Positions 26,124 to 35,112 of a DNA stretch of 64,000 bases are shown here, piece by piece. The notes below the pieces were generated by a model. That model did not search any database. It worked only from the letters and a program-made list of their open reading frames with translations, and was not told the DNA's origin. Source of the stretch: Streptomyces sp. SUK 48 (GTDB taxonomy: Bacteria; Actinomycetota; Actinomycetes; Streptomycetales; Streptomycetaceae); the NCBI RefSeq assembly GCF_009650765.1, contig NZ_CP045740.1, positions 5,618,001 to 5,682,000 on the forward strand. Direction: 5' to 3'. Numbering within the stretch: position 1 is the stretch's first letter; every line of letters begins with the position of its first letter. Position numbers and translations under genes: made by a program.

Positions 26124-26147
26124 GGGTGGGGACCCGCCTCCCCACCC
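26124..26147. terminator. Hairpin between serine hydrolase and convergent MDR oxidoreductase
   Basis: GGGTGGGGA (26124-26132) and TCCCCACCC (26139-26147) form a perfect 9-bp stem with a 6-nt loop in the 55-bp gap between two convergent genes. Confidence 0.75.
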
Positions 26148-26168
26148 AGCGGCCCGGCGCGCCGGGGG

Positions 26169-27176
<1,008 letters not shown>

Positions 27177-27197
27177 CGTGGCGGTGCCTTTCATTTA

Positions 27198-27212
27198 TTT
27201 CATCACCTGAAA
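27198..27212. promoter_or_regulatory. Operator-like dyad 1 between MDR and MarR genes
   Basis: TTTCA-TCACC-TGAAA is a perfect 5-bp inverted repeat. It shares its half-site (TTCA/TGAA) with the second dyad 11 bp away. It lies near the start of the MDR gene, in the right place to block that promoter. Confidence 0.55.
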
Positions 27213-27222
27213 CAATGGTTAG

Positions 27223-27237
27223 GCTGAATATTTCAGC
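27223..27237. promoter_or_regulatory. Operator-like dyad 2 over the marR promoter
   Basis: GCTGAA-TAT-TTCAGC is a perfect 6-bp inverted repeat, AT-rich in a very GC-rich setting. It covers the expected -35 region of the promoter whose -10 is TAGGCT at 27254-27259. MarR proteins commonly bind such dyads and repress both divergent genes. Confidence 0.65.
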
Positions 27238-27253
27238 TTGTCAAGTAACGGGG

Positions 27254-27266
27254 TAGGCTGGAGGGC
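27254..27266 (+). promoter_or_regulatory. -10 box for leaderless marR-type mRNA
   Basis: TAGGCT (27254-27259) ends 7 nt before the ATG, so transcription should start at or one base before the start codon. The GGAGGGC between box and ATG lies too close to the ATG to be an ordinary Shine-Dalgarno sequence. Confidence 0.55.
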
Positions 27267-27701
27267 ATGGCACCACCGCATCCCCGCCGTCCGGACCAGC
27301 TGACCCTGGATGTCGTCGAACTGATCGCCGAGGTCGTGGCGCGTTACCACGCGGACTACGACGAGGCGGCGGCCGAGCACGCCCTGACCGGCGCGCAGGC
27401 CAAGCTCCTCAGCCTGCTGTCCCTCGGGCCGCTGCCCATGCGCAAGCTCGCGCAGAAGCTGAAGTGCGAGCCCTCGAACGTGACGGGGATCGTGGACCGC
27501 CTGGAGGTCCGGGGCCTGGCCGAGCGCCGCCCGGACCCCGCCGACCGCCGGATCAAGATGGCCGCGGCCACGGAGGAGGGGCTGCGAGTGGCCCGCGACC
27601 TGCGGGAGGGGCTGCACTTCGCGCGGGAGCCGCTGGCGGGGCTGTCGGCGGACGAGCGCGGGACCCTGCGGGACCTGCTGCGGCGCATGCTCGACGCGTA
27701 G
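27267..27701 (+). CDS. MarR-family transcriptional regulator
   Basis: A 144-residue MarR protein: the HTH spans LTGAQAKLLSLLSLGPLPMRKLAQKLKCEPSNVTGIVDRLEVRGLAERRPDPADRR in outline, with the wing DRRIKMAAATEEG. One cysteine (KCEPSN) sits at the head of the recognition helix, so thiol-based sensing is possible. It is divergent from the MDR reductase gene and 10 bp ahead of the EI24 gene. It probably represses the reductase and its own operon through the dyads between 27198 and 27237. Confidence 0.92.
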   Translation: MAPPHPRRPDQLTLDVVELIAEVVARYHADYDEAAAEHALTGAQAKLLSLLSLGPLPMRKLAQKLKCEPSNVTGIVDRLEVRGLAERRPDPADRRIKMAAATEEGLRVARDLREGLHFAREPLAGLSADERGTLRDLLRRMLDA

Positions 27702-27711
27702 GGTTTTCGCC

Positions 27712-28509
27712 ATGCGTGATCTGGGGGCGGGATTCAAGTACCTGGTCGAGGGCCAGCGGTGGGTGGCCCGGCACGGCCGACAGTACGGCGTCGCCCTGCT
27801 GCCGGGCCTGATAGCACTGGTCCTCTACGCCGCCGCGCTGGTCGCGCTCGCGATAGGGGGCGCGGACGCGGTGACCTGGGCCACGCCCTTCGCCGACCAC
27901 TGGTCCGGCCCCTGGGGCGGGCTGTTCCGCGGCTTCCTGACGGCGGTGCTGTTCGCGCTGGGGCTGCTGCTCGCGGTGCTCACGTTCACCGCGGTGACGC
28001 TGCTGATCGGGCAGCCCTTCTACGACAGCCTCTCGGAGCGGGTCGACGCCTCGCAGTCGCCCGACGGTACGGCCCCCCGGTCCACGCTGACCTTCTGGCG
28101 GGAGCTGTGGCTGTCGGCGCGGGACAGCGTCCGCGTCCTGATCCGGGCGACGCTCTGGGGCCTCCTGCTCTTCGCCCTCGGTTTCCTGCCGTTCGTCGGA
28201 CAGACGGTGATCCCGGTGCTGGGCTTCTTCGTGACCGGCTTCTTCCTCGCGGAGGAGCTGACCTCCATCCCCTTGCAGCGCCGGGGCCTCGGCCTGCGCA
28301 CCCGCCTCACCCTGCTGCGCTCCCGCCGCCTGCTGGTCTGGGGCTACGGCACCCCGCTCGGCCTCGCCTTCCTGGTCCCCTTCGTCGCCGTCTTCCTGAT
28401 GCCGGGCGCGGTGGCCGGCGCGACGCTGCTGGCGCGGGACCTGCTGGGGGAGGAGTCCGTTCCGGCGGAACCCGAGCCCGCCGCCCGGGAGCGGACGACG
28501 GACCGCTGA
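27712..28509 (+). CDS. EI24-domain (CysZ-like) membrane protein
   Basis: A 265-residue membrane protein with about four to six hydrophobic segments (GVALLPGLIALVLYAAALVAL, FLTAVLFALGLLLAVLTFTAVTLL, ATLWGLLLFALGFLPFVG, GLAFLVPFVAVFLMPGAVAG). It matches the EI24/CysZ type; CysZ is a sulfate permease in enterobacteria, but the actinobacterial relatives are uncharacterised. QPFYDSLSERVD after the second helix pair is a conserved feature of the family. It starts 10 bp after the MarR-type gene and should be in one transcript with it. Confidence 0.88.
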   Translation: MRDLGAGFKYLVEGQRWVARHGRQYGVALLPGLIALVLYAAALVALAIGGADAVTWATPFADHWSGPWGGLFRGFLTAVLFALGLLLAVLTFTAVTLLIGQPFYDSLSERVDASQSPDGTAPRSTLTFWRELWLSARDSVRVLIRATLWGLLLFALGFLPFVGQTVIPVLGFFVTGFFLAEELTSIPLQRRGLGLRTRLTLLRSRRLLVWGYGTPLGLAFLVPFVAVFLMPGAVAGATLLARDLLGEESVPAEPEPAARERTTDR

Positions 28510-28604
28510 TCACGTCGCGGACGAGGGTGTGAAGGCGGGCGGGCACCCGGGCCCCCTCCGGGGCGGCCGGGGCCGGCCCGAACCCGCCTGCCGCACAGGA
28601 GAGT

Positions 28605-29597
28605 TCAGGCGGGAGTCGTCCGGAAGCGGCGGCGGTACTCCGTCGGGGTGGTGTCGAGCCTGCGGCGGAAGGACCGGACGAGGGTGTCGAGGGTGCCGAA
28701 CCCGCAGGCGGCGGCGACGCGTTCGAGGGTGGCGTCGGTGGACTCCAGCTGATTGCGGGCACGTTCGACGCGGACCGACTCGATATAGGCGTGCGGGGTG
28801 GTACCCAGATCGTTCTTGAAGATCCGGGTCAGCTGCCGGTCGCTGATGTGGGCGTGCTCGGCGAGCTGGGCGACGGTCAGCGGCTCGGCGATGTGGCGCA
28901 GGATGTAGTGGCGCAGATCCTCGATCCGCCGGGTCGTGGACGTCTGCTCCAGCGGCACGCTGAACTGGCTCTGCCCGCTGGGCCGTTTCAGGTACATCAC
29001 CAGCTGCCGGGCGACCCGGAGCGCGACGGCCTCGCCGAGGTCGTCGGCGATCAGCGCGAGGGACAGGTCCAGGCAGGCGCTGATGCCGGCACCGGTCCAC
29101 ACATCGCCCTGGCGGATGAAGATCGGGTCGGCGTCGACCTCCACGGCCGGATGGTCGGCGGCGAGCTGCTGCGCGGTCGACCAGTGCGTGGTGGCCCGCT
29201 TGCCGTCGAGGAGCCCGGCGGCCGCGAGGATGTGTGCCCCGACGCAGACCGAGGTCATCCTCCGGGTCCGCGCGGAGAGTTCCCGTACCCGCCGTACGAC
29301 CACCGGGTCCACCGTCGGCCGCAGCCGGCCGTCGCCGTCGGGCCCGACCGCCCCCGGCACGATCACCGTGTCGATGCTCCGGGACGCCAGCGCGTCGAAG
29401 GTGACATCGGGCAGCACCCGGACCCCGGCGGCCGTGACGACCGGGTCCATGGTCTCGGCCGCGAGGACGACGTCGTACGCCGCGGCCTCCGCCGACTCCC
29501 GGCGGGCGAGGTGGAAGACCTCCGGCGGTCCCGTCACGTCCAGCAGGTCCACCTGGTCGAAGAGGACGATCACGATCAGCTGGTCGACGATGTGCAC
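28605..29597 (-). CDS. GlxA-family regulator (DJ-1/PfpI domain plus AraC HTH)
   Basis: A 330-residue AraC-type regulator with an N-terminal DJ-1/PfpI-like domain (VIVLFDQVDLLDVTGPPEVF; SVCVGAHILAAAGLLDG, with the cysteine at the usual nucleophile elbow) and two C-terminal AraC helix-turn-helices (LTVAQLAEHAHISDRQLTRIFK and LERVAAACGFGTLDTLVRSF). The GTG start follows CGGGGGG. It is divergent from the cysteine hydrolase pair with a gap of about 150 bp, which makes it their likely regulator. A short GCCCC/GGGGC hairpin at 28551-28564 lies between it and the convergent EI24 gene. Confidence 0.92.
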   Translation of the reverse strand: MHIVDQLIVIVLFDQVDLLDVTGPPEVFHLARRESAEAAAYDVVLAAETMDPVVTAAGVRVLPDVTFDALASRSIDTVIVPGAVGPDGDGRLRPTVDPVVVRRVRELSARTRRMTSVCVGAHILAAAGLLDGKRATTHWSTAQQLAADHPAVEVDADPIFIRQGDVWTGAGISACLDLSLALIADDLGEAVALRVARQLVMYLKRPSGQSQFSVPLEQTSTTRRIEDLRHYILRHIAEPLTVAQLAEHAHISDRQLTRIFKNDLGTTPHAYIESVRVERARNQLESTDATLERVAAACGFGTLDTLVRSFRRRLDTTPTEYRRRFRTTPA

Positions 29598-29746
29598 GGG
29601 CCCCCCGGGCGACGGAATACGGCGGTGTCGGTTTCTGCATGCTAGACGTCATTGCCGACGTAGGGGAACCGGCCATAGCGTCTGGAGCACAGGCCGCCGC
29701 ACCGGCGCGCCGCCTCCCAACTCCCGATCCCCCCAGGTGGTTTGCC

Positions 29747-30337
29747 ATGCCCAGAACGACTCTGCGTCAGCTCAACGGCTTCGACGAGACGCCTCCGAAG
29801 CTCGCCGACTCCACGCTGGTCCTGATCGACTACCAGAACACCTACACCACCGGTGTGATGGAGCTGGACGGCTGGCAGCCGGCCCTCGACGCGGCCGCCC
29901 GGCTGCTGGAACGCGCCCGCCGGGAGGGCGCCCGCGTGATCCACGTCGTCAACGACGGCGGCGAGGGCACCCCCTACGACATCCGCGCCGAGATCGGGCA
30001 GATCCACCCGAGCGTCGCCCCGGCCGACGGCGAGTCCGTCGTCGTCAAGCAGGCCCCCGACGCCTTCCACGGCACCGACCTGGGGCGGCTGGTGGACGAG
30101 GCCGGCCGCGGCGACCTGGTCATCGCCGGCTTCATGACCCACATGTGCGTCGCGTTCACCGCCCAGGGCGCCTTCCTGCGCGGCAACCGCCCCACCGTGG
30201 TCGCCGACGCCTGCGCCACCCGCGCGCTGCCGGTCGCGGGCCAGGAGGTGGACGCCCACGGCGTGCACCTCAGCGCCCTGGCCACCATCGCCGACCTGTA
30301 CGGGGTCGTCGTCGCCGGTCAGGAGGGCATCGGCTGA
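29747..30337 (+). CDS. Cysteine hydrolase (isochorismatase-like), cytoplasmic copy
   Basis: A 196-residue isochorismatase-fold hydrolase with the full catalytic set: Asp in LVLIDYQNTYT, Lys in VVVKQAPDAFHGT, Cys in GFMTHMCVAF. Relatives hydrolyse amide bonds of small molecules such as nicotinamide, carbamates or isochorismate; the substrate is not evident. AGGTGG precedes the start. Its stop overlaps the ATG of the next gene (TGATG), a paralogue with a lipoprotein signal. The two share the same N-terminal phrase (LRQLNGFDETP / LRKLNGLGETP), so they arose by duplication. Confidence 0.92.
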   Translation: MPRTTLRQLNGFDETPPKLADSTLVLIDYQNTYTTGVMELDGWQPALDAAARLLERARREGARVIHVVNDGGEGTPYDIRAEIGQIHPSVAPADGESVVVKQAPDAFHGTDLGRLVDEAGRGDLVIAGFMTHMCVAFTAQGAFLRGNRPTVVADACATRALPVAGQEVDAHGVHLSALATIADLYGVVVAGQEGIG

Positions 30338-31056
30338 TGAACGCGACCCGCCGTACCGCCGCGCTCGGCGTCGCCGCCCTCCTCACGGCCACGCTCGCCG
30401 CCTGCGGCTCCGACTCGGACTCCGCTTCCCCCAAGAAGGAGTCCGCCGCGCCCGCCGCCCACGCGAACGTGGCCGAGCACACCACGACGCTGCGCAAGCT
30501 CAACGGCCTCGGCGAGACCCCGGCCACGCTCTCCGACGCGACGCTCATCCTGGTCGACTACCAGAACACCTACACCGACGGTGTGATGGAACTCGACGGC
30601 TGGAAACCGGCCGTGGCCAACGCCAAGGCCCTGCTGAACCGGGCCCGCGCGGCGGGCACGCCGGTCATCCACATCGTCGACAAGGGCTACGACCTCACGT
30701 CCAAGGCCGGGCAGATCGTCCCGGAGCTCAAGCCCGCCAAGGGCGAGCCGGTGGTCGAGAAGAGCGTCCCCGACGGCTTCCACGGCACCGACCTCGCGCA
30801 GAAGGTGAAGCGGGCCGGGCGCAAGAACGTCATCGTCGCCGGCTTCATGACCAACATGTGCGTCCTGTTCACCACCCAGGGCGCGTTCCTCGCCGGCTAC
30901 CACCCGACCGTCGTCGCCGACGCCTCGGCCACCCGGCCGCTGCCGCTGAAGGGCGACCCCGAGGGCATCCCCGCGCGGCAGGTCCACGAAGCCGCCCTCG
31001 CCACGGTCCAGGACCTCTACGGGGTCGTCGTACCCACCCAGAAGTCCCTGACCTGA
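30337..31056 (+). CDS. Cysteine hydrolase (isochorismatase-like), predicted lipoprotein copy
   Basis: A 239-residue paralogue of the preceding protein with an added export signal: MNATRRTAALGVAALLTATLAAC, a lipobox with the acylated Cys at residue 23, then a Ser-rich linker. The catalytic triad is kept (LVDYQNTYT, VVEKSVPDGFHGT, GFMTNMCVLF). An isochorismatase-fold enzyme anchored outside the membrane is uncommon. The TGATG overlap with the previous gene implies coupled synthesis, so the same compound may be processed on both sides of the membrane. The start context and the signal peptide agree. Confidence 0.9.
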   Translation: MNATRRTAALGVAALLTATLAACGSDSDSASPKKESAAPAAHANVAEHTTTLRKLNGLGETPATLSDATLILVDYQNTYTDGVMELDGWKPAVANAKALLNRARAAGTPVIHIVDKGYDLTSKAGQIVPELKPAKGEPVVEKSVPDGFHGTDLAQKVKRAGRKNVIVAGFMTNMCVLFTTQGAFLAGYHPTVVADASATRPLPLKGDPEGIPARQVHEAALATVQDLYGVVVPTQKSLT

Positions 31057-31130
31057 CCTGACCCTGCCTGACCCGAACCGACCCGATCCGGCCTGCACCG
31101 AGCCGGCCAGGCCCGGTCCGGCTCGACCCG
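31047..31130. repeat. Degenerate CTGACC/GACCCG repeat tract
   Basis: From the end of the lipoprotein gene the sequence is a run of imperfect 5-6-bp units (ctgacc, gacccg, ccggcc). The first copies include the stop codon. It looks like slippage expansion and has no coding potential. Confidence 0.5.
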
Positions 31131-31273
31131 GTGAGACACCCCCGCCGGGGCCGTGGAGACCCCCATGGCCCCGGCGACTCCCCTCTCGCCGGCGCACCAC
31201 CCCCCGAGAACTCCCCCCACATCTTTCCCCCCACCCCACAGGAGCACGACCACTCATCACGGAAAGACGGGGC

Positions 31274-32407
31274 ATGACCACTCGCAGAGGATTTCTGGGG
31301 ACCGTTTCCGCCGTAGGCGCAGCCACCCTCCTCATGGAGACCCAGGCGGCCACCGGCGCGTCGGCCGCGACCGGCGCCGCCGGTGCGACCGACGAGAAGG
31401 CCGCGCGGGACGCGATACGCAATGTCAACGCCGGGATGCGCGCCAACTACGCCTCCCTCAAGTCCGAGCTGACCAAGCACCTCAGCCCGGTCGTCGTCGT
31501 GCAGAACAACGCCGTCGGCGGGCGCTTCACCCTGATCGACAAGGGGGCGCAGGTCGAGACGGTGGACCCGGTGCCGGAGTACTTCGAACTGGCCAAGTCC
31601 ATCGCCCACGTACCCCTCGGCATCTACTCGGTCATCGCCGCCTACCTCAGCGGCAAGGTGCCGAACATCGCCAACTCCGAGCGCATCGACCCGCACGACC
31701 TGGACATGGTCGCCTTCAAGCCCGCGGGCGACGCCGGCTGGATCACCCCGCTGACCGCCTTCCGGAGCACCCTCGCCACGGCCCGCACCAAGCTGCCGAC
31801 CGCCAACCTCCCCACCGACCTGGCGGCCTCCAGCAACAAGATCCTCACCGAGGCCGTCAAGTTCATCGACACCGCCGTCGGTGCCAAGTCCTTCGACATG
31901 GTGGCCTTCAACCAGTTCGCCGCCACCGTGTACCCGTCCGTCCGCGTCAACATGACCGCGGCGGCCACCGCGCAGATCACCGGGATCGAAGCGCTGATGA
32001 AGCGCTGGCGGGCACGGATCGGCGAACAGGCGTGGAGCGACCTGTACGTCATGGTGCTCTCGATCTGGACGACCGCCGAACTCAACCAGGCGTCCATCAT
32101 CATCCGGCGCACCATGAACCAGGCCAAGGTGAACACCCACCTCATCGACCTGCCGACCGCGGAGACCCCCGCCGACCCGATCGGCGTGGCCCTGGAGAAC
32201 CTGGCCCGCATCGTCCAGGACAACGTGGCCGCCGAGATGGTCTTCAACACCGCCCTCGATGTCGCGGACGCGCTCAAGGGCAAGGAGGACCTGCTGTCCA
32301 AGGAGATCCTCCGGCAGATCGGCGGCTCGGCACCCGCGCACACCGCCGCCTTCGGCGCCGCCGCGGCCGGCGCCTGCCCGATCACCGGGCGGACCGCCAG
32401 GGCGTGA
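31274..32407 (+). CDS. Tat-exported protein of unknown function
   Basis: A 377-residue protein that I do not recognise. The N-terminus TTRRGFLGTVSAVGAATLLM is a clear twin-arginine signal, with a likely cleavage after the Ala-rich stretch near residue 38. The mature part is mostly helical (for example VGVALENLARIVQDNVAAEMVFNTALDV in outline) with no zinc or catalytic motif I can name; one cysteine occurs near the end (GACPITGRTARA). The leader before the ATG includes GGAAAG. It follows the two cysteine hydrolase genes on the same strand after a 217-bp gap and may belong to the same function. Confidence 0.82.
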   Translation: MTTRRGFLGTVSAVGAATLLMETQAATGASAATGAAGATDEKAARDAIRNVNAGMRANYASLKSELTKHLSPVVVVQNNAVGGRFTLIDKGAQVETVDPVPEYFELAKSIAHVPLGIYSVIAAYLSGKVPNIANSERIDPHDLDMVAFKPAGDAGWITPLTAFRSTLATARTKLPTANLPTDLAASSNKILTEAVKFIDTAVGAKSFDMVAFNQFAATVYPSVRVNMTAAATAQITGIEALMKRWRARIGEQAWSDLYVMVLSIWTTAELNQASIIIRRTMNQAKVNTHLIDLPTAETPADPIGVALENLARIVQDNVAAEMVFNTALDVADALKGKEDLLSKEILRQIGGSAPAHTAAFGAAAAGACPITGRTARA

Positions 32408-32413
32408 GCAGCG

Positions 32414-32445
32414 GTGTCCCCCGGCCGGCGCCGGCCGGGGGACAC
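32414..32445. terminator. Perfect 32-bp palindrome, bidirectional terminator
   Basis: GTGTCCCCCGGCCGGC (32414-32429) is followed at once by its exact complement GCCGGCCGGGGGACAC (32430-32445). It lies in the 50-bp gap between the convergent Tat-protein and epimerase genes. In RNA the centre would open to a small loop. Confidence 0.85.
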
Positions 32446-32457
32446 CCGCGGGCCCCG

Positions 32458-33435
32458 TCAGCGCACGGAGAAGCCGTACACCGTCTGGGACCGGTACACC
32501 TCGCCGGGGCGCAGCACCGTGGACGGGAAGTCCGGGTGGTTCGGGGAGTCCGGGAAGTGCTGGGTCTCCAGCGCGATCCCGTCACAGGGGGCGAAGGGCG
32601 CGGGCAGGTGGTCGCCGGTGTAGAGCTGGAGGCCGGGCTCGGTGGTCGAGACGGTGAGGGTACGGCCAGAGGACGGGTCGTGCAGCTCGGCGACCTGCTC
32701 GGGTACCCGGGTGATTCCCTTGTCCAGCACGAAGTTGTGGTCGTAGCCCGTGCCCACCTTGCGGGCGGTACGGAAGTCGAAGCGCGAGTCCGCCACCTCG
32801 CGCAGGTCACCCGTGGGGATCAGGTCCTCGCCGGTCGGCGTCAACCGGGAGGCGGCGAGCCGCAGTTCGTGCCCGGCCGCCGAACCCGCCCCGGAACCCG
32901 CGAGGTTGAAGTAGCCGTGGCTGGTGAGCGCCACCACCGTCTCCGCGTCCGTCGTCGCCTCGTACGCGATCCGCAGCGCACCGGAGGCGTCCAGCGTGTA
33001 CGTCACCGTCACGTCCAGCCGGCCGGGGAAGCCCTCCTCGCCGTGCGGACTCACCCGGGCCAGCCGCACCCCGTGCTCGACGCCCGTCGCCTCCCACACC
33101 CGCTTGTCGAACCCCCGCGCGCCGCCGTGCAGCAGATGGGGCCCCTCGTTCGGCTCCAGGGCGTACACCGCGCCGTCCAGCGGGAACCGCGCCCCCGCGA
33201 GCCGGTTGGCGTACCGGCCGATCAGCGCGCCCAGGTACGGCTCCGGGTGCGCGAGATAGCCGTCCAGGCCGGCGAACCCGAGCACCACGTCCGCCGTCCG
33301 GCCCTCCCGGTCCGGCACCTCGACGGAGCGCACGATCCCGCCGTACGTCAGCACCTCCACCCGCGTCCCGCCCCGCTCCAGCGTCCAGCGGTGCACTTCG
33401 GTGCCGTCGGGAAGTGTGCCGAAGAGTTCGCTCAT
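32458..33435 (-). CDS. Aldose 1-epimerase (galactose mutarotase type)
   Basis: A 325-residue epimerase that interconverts alpha and beta anomers of hexoses. Family residues are visible: N/H in NEGPHLLHGG, the catalytic His in TSHGYFNLAG, and the catalytic Glu in IALETQHFPDSPNHPDFPS. No signal peptide, so it is cytoplasmic. There is no Shine-Dalgarno; on its strand TAGGGT ends 6 nt before the ATG, so the mRNA is probably leaderless. It faces the SRPBCC gene across only 46 bp. Confidence 0.94.
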   Translation of the reverse strand: MSELFGTLPDGTEVHRWTLERGGTRVEVLTYGGIVRSVEVPDREGRTADVVLGFAGLDGYLAHPEPYLGALIGRYANRLAGARFPLDGAVYALEPNEGPHLLHGGARGFDKRVWEATGVEHGVRLARVSPHGEEGFPGRLDVTVTYTLDASGALRIAYEATTDAETVVALTSHGYFNLAGSGAGSAAGHELRLAASRLTPTGEDLIPTGDLREVADSRFDFRTARKVGTGYDHNFVLDKGITRVPEQVAELHDPSSGRTLTVSTTEPGLQLYTGDHLPAPFAPCDGIALETQHFPDSPNHPDFPSTVLRPGEVYRSQTVYGFSVR

Positions 33436-33441
33436 GCCGAA

Positions 33442-33474
33442 ACCCTAGGTGACCGGCGCGGTCCTCTGTAGCGT
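33442..33474. promoter_or_regulatory. Back-to-back leaderless promoters of the epimerase and SRPBCC genes
   Basis: For the minus-strand epimerase the -10 is TAGGGT (33447-33442), 6 nt before its ATG. For the plus-strand gene it is TAGCGT (33469-33474), 7 nt before its ATG. With the two boxes only 21 bp apart, each -35 region must overlap the other promoter's -10, so the polymerases should compete for this 46-bp gap. Confidence 0.55.
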
Positions 33475-33481
33475 GCCGTCC

Positions 33482-33997
33482 ATGCGACCCGTCACCGTGT
33501 CGACCGAGGTTCCGTACCCGCCCGCGCGGGTCCATGACTTCCTCGAAGTGATGGCCCATCACGAGCGTTTCACCGACCACTATCTGACCGACTGGCGCTA
33601 CAGCGGCCCGAGCCGCGGCTACGGCGCCCGTGCCATCGTCACCGCCGTCCTGGGCGGCACGCGGACCGATGTCGGCATCGAGGTCATCAACTCCGAGCCG
33701 CCGTACCGCATCGTCGAGCACAACACCAGCGCCGCCGGCCGCCGCCAGGCCCACGGCATATACACCATCGCCCCGCTCCCGGACGGCGGCGGCAGCCGGG
33801 TCTCCTTCACCTACACCTGGCTGCGCGCCCCCCTGCCCGAACGCCTGCTGGCCCCCGTCGTGCGCGCCACGATGCGCCGCGCCAACCACACCGTCATGCG
33901 CCGCCTGGCCGCGGAACTGGCCCGGTACGAGGACGGGGGCGGGGGTGAGGACGGGGGCGGGGGCGGGGGCGCTATGCCGCCGGACCCGCGGCCGTGA
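33482..33997 (+). CDS. SRPBCC-fold (polyketide cyclase/START-like) protein
   Basis: A 171-residue protein of the Bet v1-like SRPBCC superfamily: VTVSTEVPYPPARVHDFLEVMAHH at the start, a beta sheet in the middle (VGIEVINSEPPYRIVEHNT, SRVSFTYTWLRAPLP), and a long C-terminal helix. Such proteins bind hydrophobic ligands; no ligand is evident. The tail is a Gly/Glu/Asp-rich repeat (DGGGGEDGGGGGG). It overlaps the convergent SGNH gene by 26 bp. The start lacks a ribosome-binding site but has TAGCGT 7 nt upstream. Confidence 0.85.
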   Translation: MRPVTVSTEVPYPPARVHDFLEVMAHHERFTDHYLTDWRYSGPSRGYGARAIVTAVLGGTRTDVGIEVINSEPPYRIVEHNTSAAGRRQAHGIYTIAPLPDGGGSRVSFTYTWLRAPLPERLLAPVVRATMRRANHTVMRRLAAELARYEDGGGGEDGGGGGGAMPPDPRP

Positions 33998-34856
33998 CCG
34001 TCCGGTAGGCGATCGACGCCAGCCGGGCCTGGCCGTCCCTGCTGGGGTGGAACCAGTCCCAGTGGCTGAGCTGGTCGGTGCCGAAGCGGTAGTCGTACAC
34101 CGCGTTGCCGTCGAAGCGGCAGCGGCGGTCGGCCGCGCAGACCTCCTCCAGCACCTTGTTGTAGGCCACCACCCGGTCCTCGACCTGGTCGCGCCGGTGC
34201 TCCGCCGCCCCGCCCAGGTCGTCGGCGTCCCCCAGCATCGAGGGGCAGATGCCGAGCTTCCAGACCTCCCTGCCCAGCGGATTGCCCCGGCCCTGCTCCC
34301 AGAGCCGCTTCAGGTTCGGCACGCTCGCGACGTACACCTGCGTTCCGGGGGCGGTCGCGCGCAGGGTGCGCAGGGCCTCCTCGAAGTCCGCGCGGAACCC
34401 GGCGACCGGGGTCATCGCCCGGGTGGAGGAGCGGCAGGCGTCGTTCGCGCCGACCATCACGGTGACCAGTTCGGGGTCGCGACTCGCCGCATCCGCCATC
34501 TGCTGCGAAAGATCCGCCATCCGGGCGCCCGTCATCGCGTAGTTCCAGCTGTGCGTGGCCGCGCCCTCGGCCCCGAGCAGCCGTACCGCCAGACTCTCCA
34601 CCTGGGCGTCGCTGCCCGTCGACCAGGACACCTCGGGGCAGTCCGACAGCACCGTGCACGCGTCGAAGCCCCGGGTGATGGAGTCGCCGACCGCGGCGAC
34701 CGAGGCCGGACTGCGGTTCCACACCGGCGCCTTGGCGGTCCGCGTCCCGCTGCCCCGGGCCGCGGACGAGCCCTGGGCGTCGCACCCGGCGACGCCCAGC
34801 ACGGTGGCCGCCGCCACGGCCAGGGCGAGCCGCGCCCGGTGGCTTCGCTTCCGCAT
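33972..34856 (-). CDS. SGNH/GDSL-family hydrolase, predicted lipoprotein
   Basis: A 294-residue exported esterase/lipase. The signal ends in a lipobox (AAATVLGVAGC, Cys near residue 25). SGNH blocks: AVGDSITRGFD (catalytic Ser), the Asn/Gly region WNYAMTGARM, GANDACR (block III), and DWFHPSRDGQ with the catalytic Asp-x-x-His near the end. GAGGAGA about 10 nt before the ATG supports the start; the frame is open further up without coding character. It should be anchored on the outer face of the membrane and hydrolyse esters of lipids or acylated sugars. Confidence 0.92.
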   Translation of the reverse strand: MRKRSHRARLALAVAAATVLGVAGCDAQGSSAARGSGTRTAKAPVWNRSPASVAAVGDSITRGFDACTVLSDCPEVSWSTGSDAQVESLAVRLLGAEGAATHSWNYAMTGARMADLSQQMADAASRDPELVTVMVGANDACRSSTRAMTPVAGFRADFEEALRTLRATAPGTQVYVASVPNLKRLWEQGRGNPLGREVWKLGICPSMLGDADDLGGAAEHRRDQVEDRVVAYNKVLEEVCAADRRCRFDGNAVYDYRFGTDQLSHWDWFHPSRDGQARLASIAYRTVTAAGPAA

Positions 34857-35112
34857 CCCTGGTGTTCTCCTCGCTCGACGTCGGGTGCTTCCCCCCATGA
34901 CAACGTGCGAGGGTTCCCGGTACCGGGTCCGCTGGAACGAACGGGGCCCGTACAAGCGTCCCCCTGGGTGAATGGTGAAGGATTCCTGGCACCGGGACCG
35001 ACGGTACGTCACTCTCCTTGCCCCGCCGCAAGGTAGCCTCGCCATCAGCGCGGCCGTGGTGTCACAGCCGCCGGCCAGCCAGCAAGATGTCCCGCTCTGC
35101 CCGGAGGTTCCG

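Noticed and set aside
27238..27243. TTGTCA as the -35 of the marR promoter
   Set aside because: Only 10 bp separate it from the TAGGCT box, far too short.
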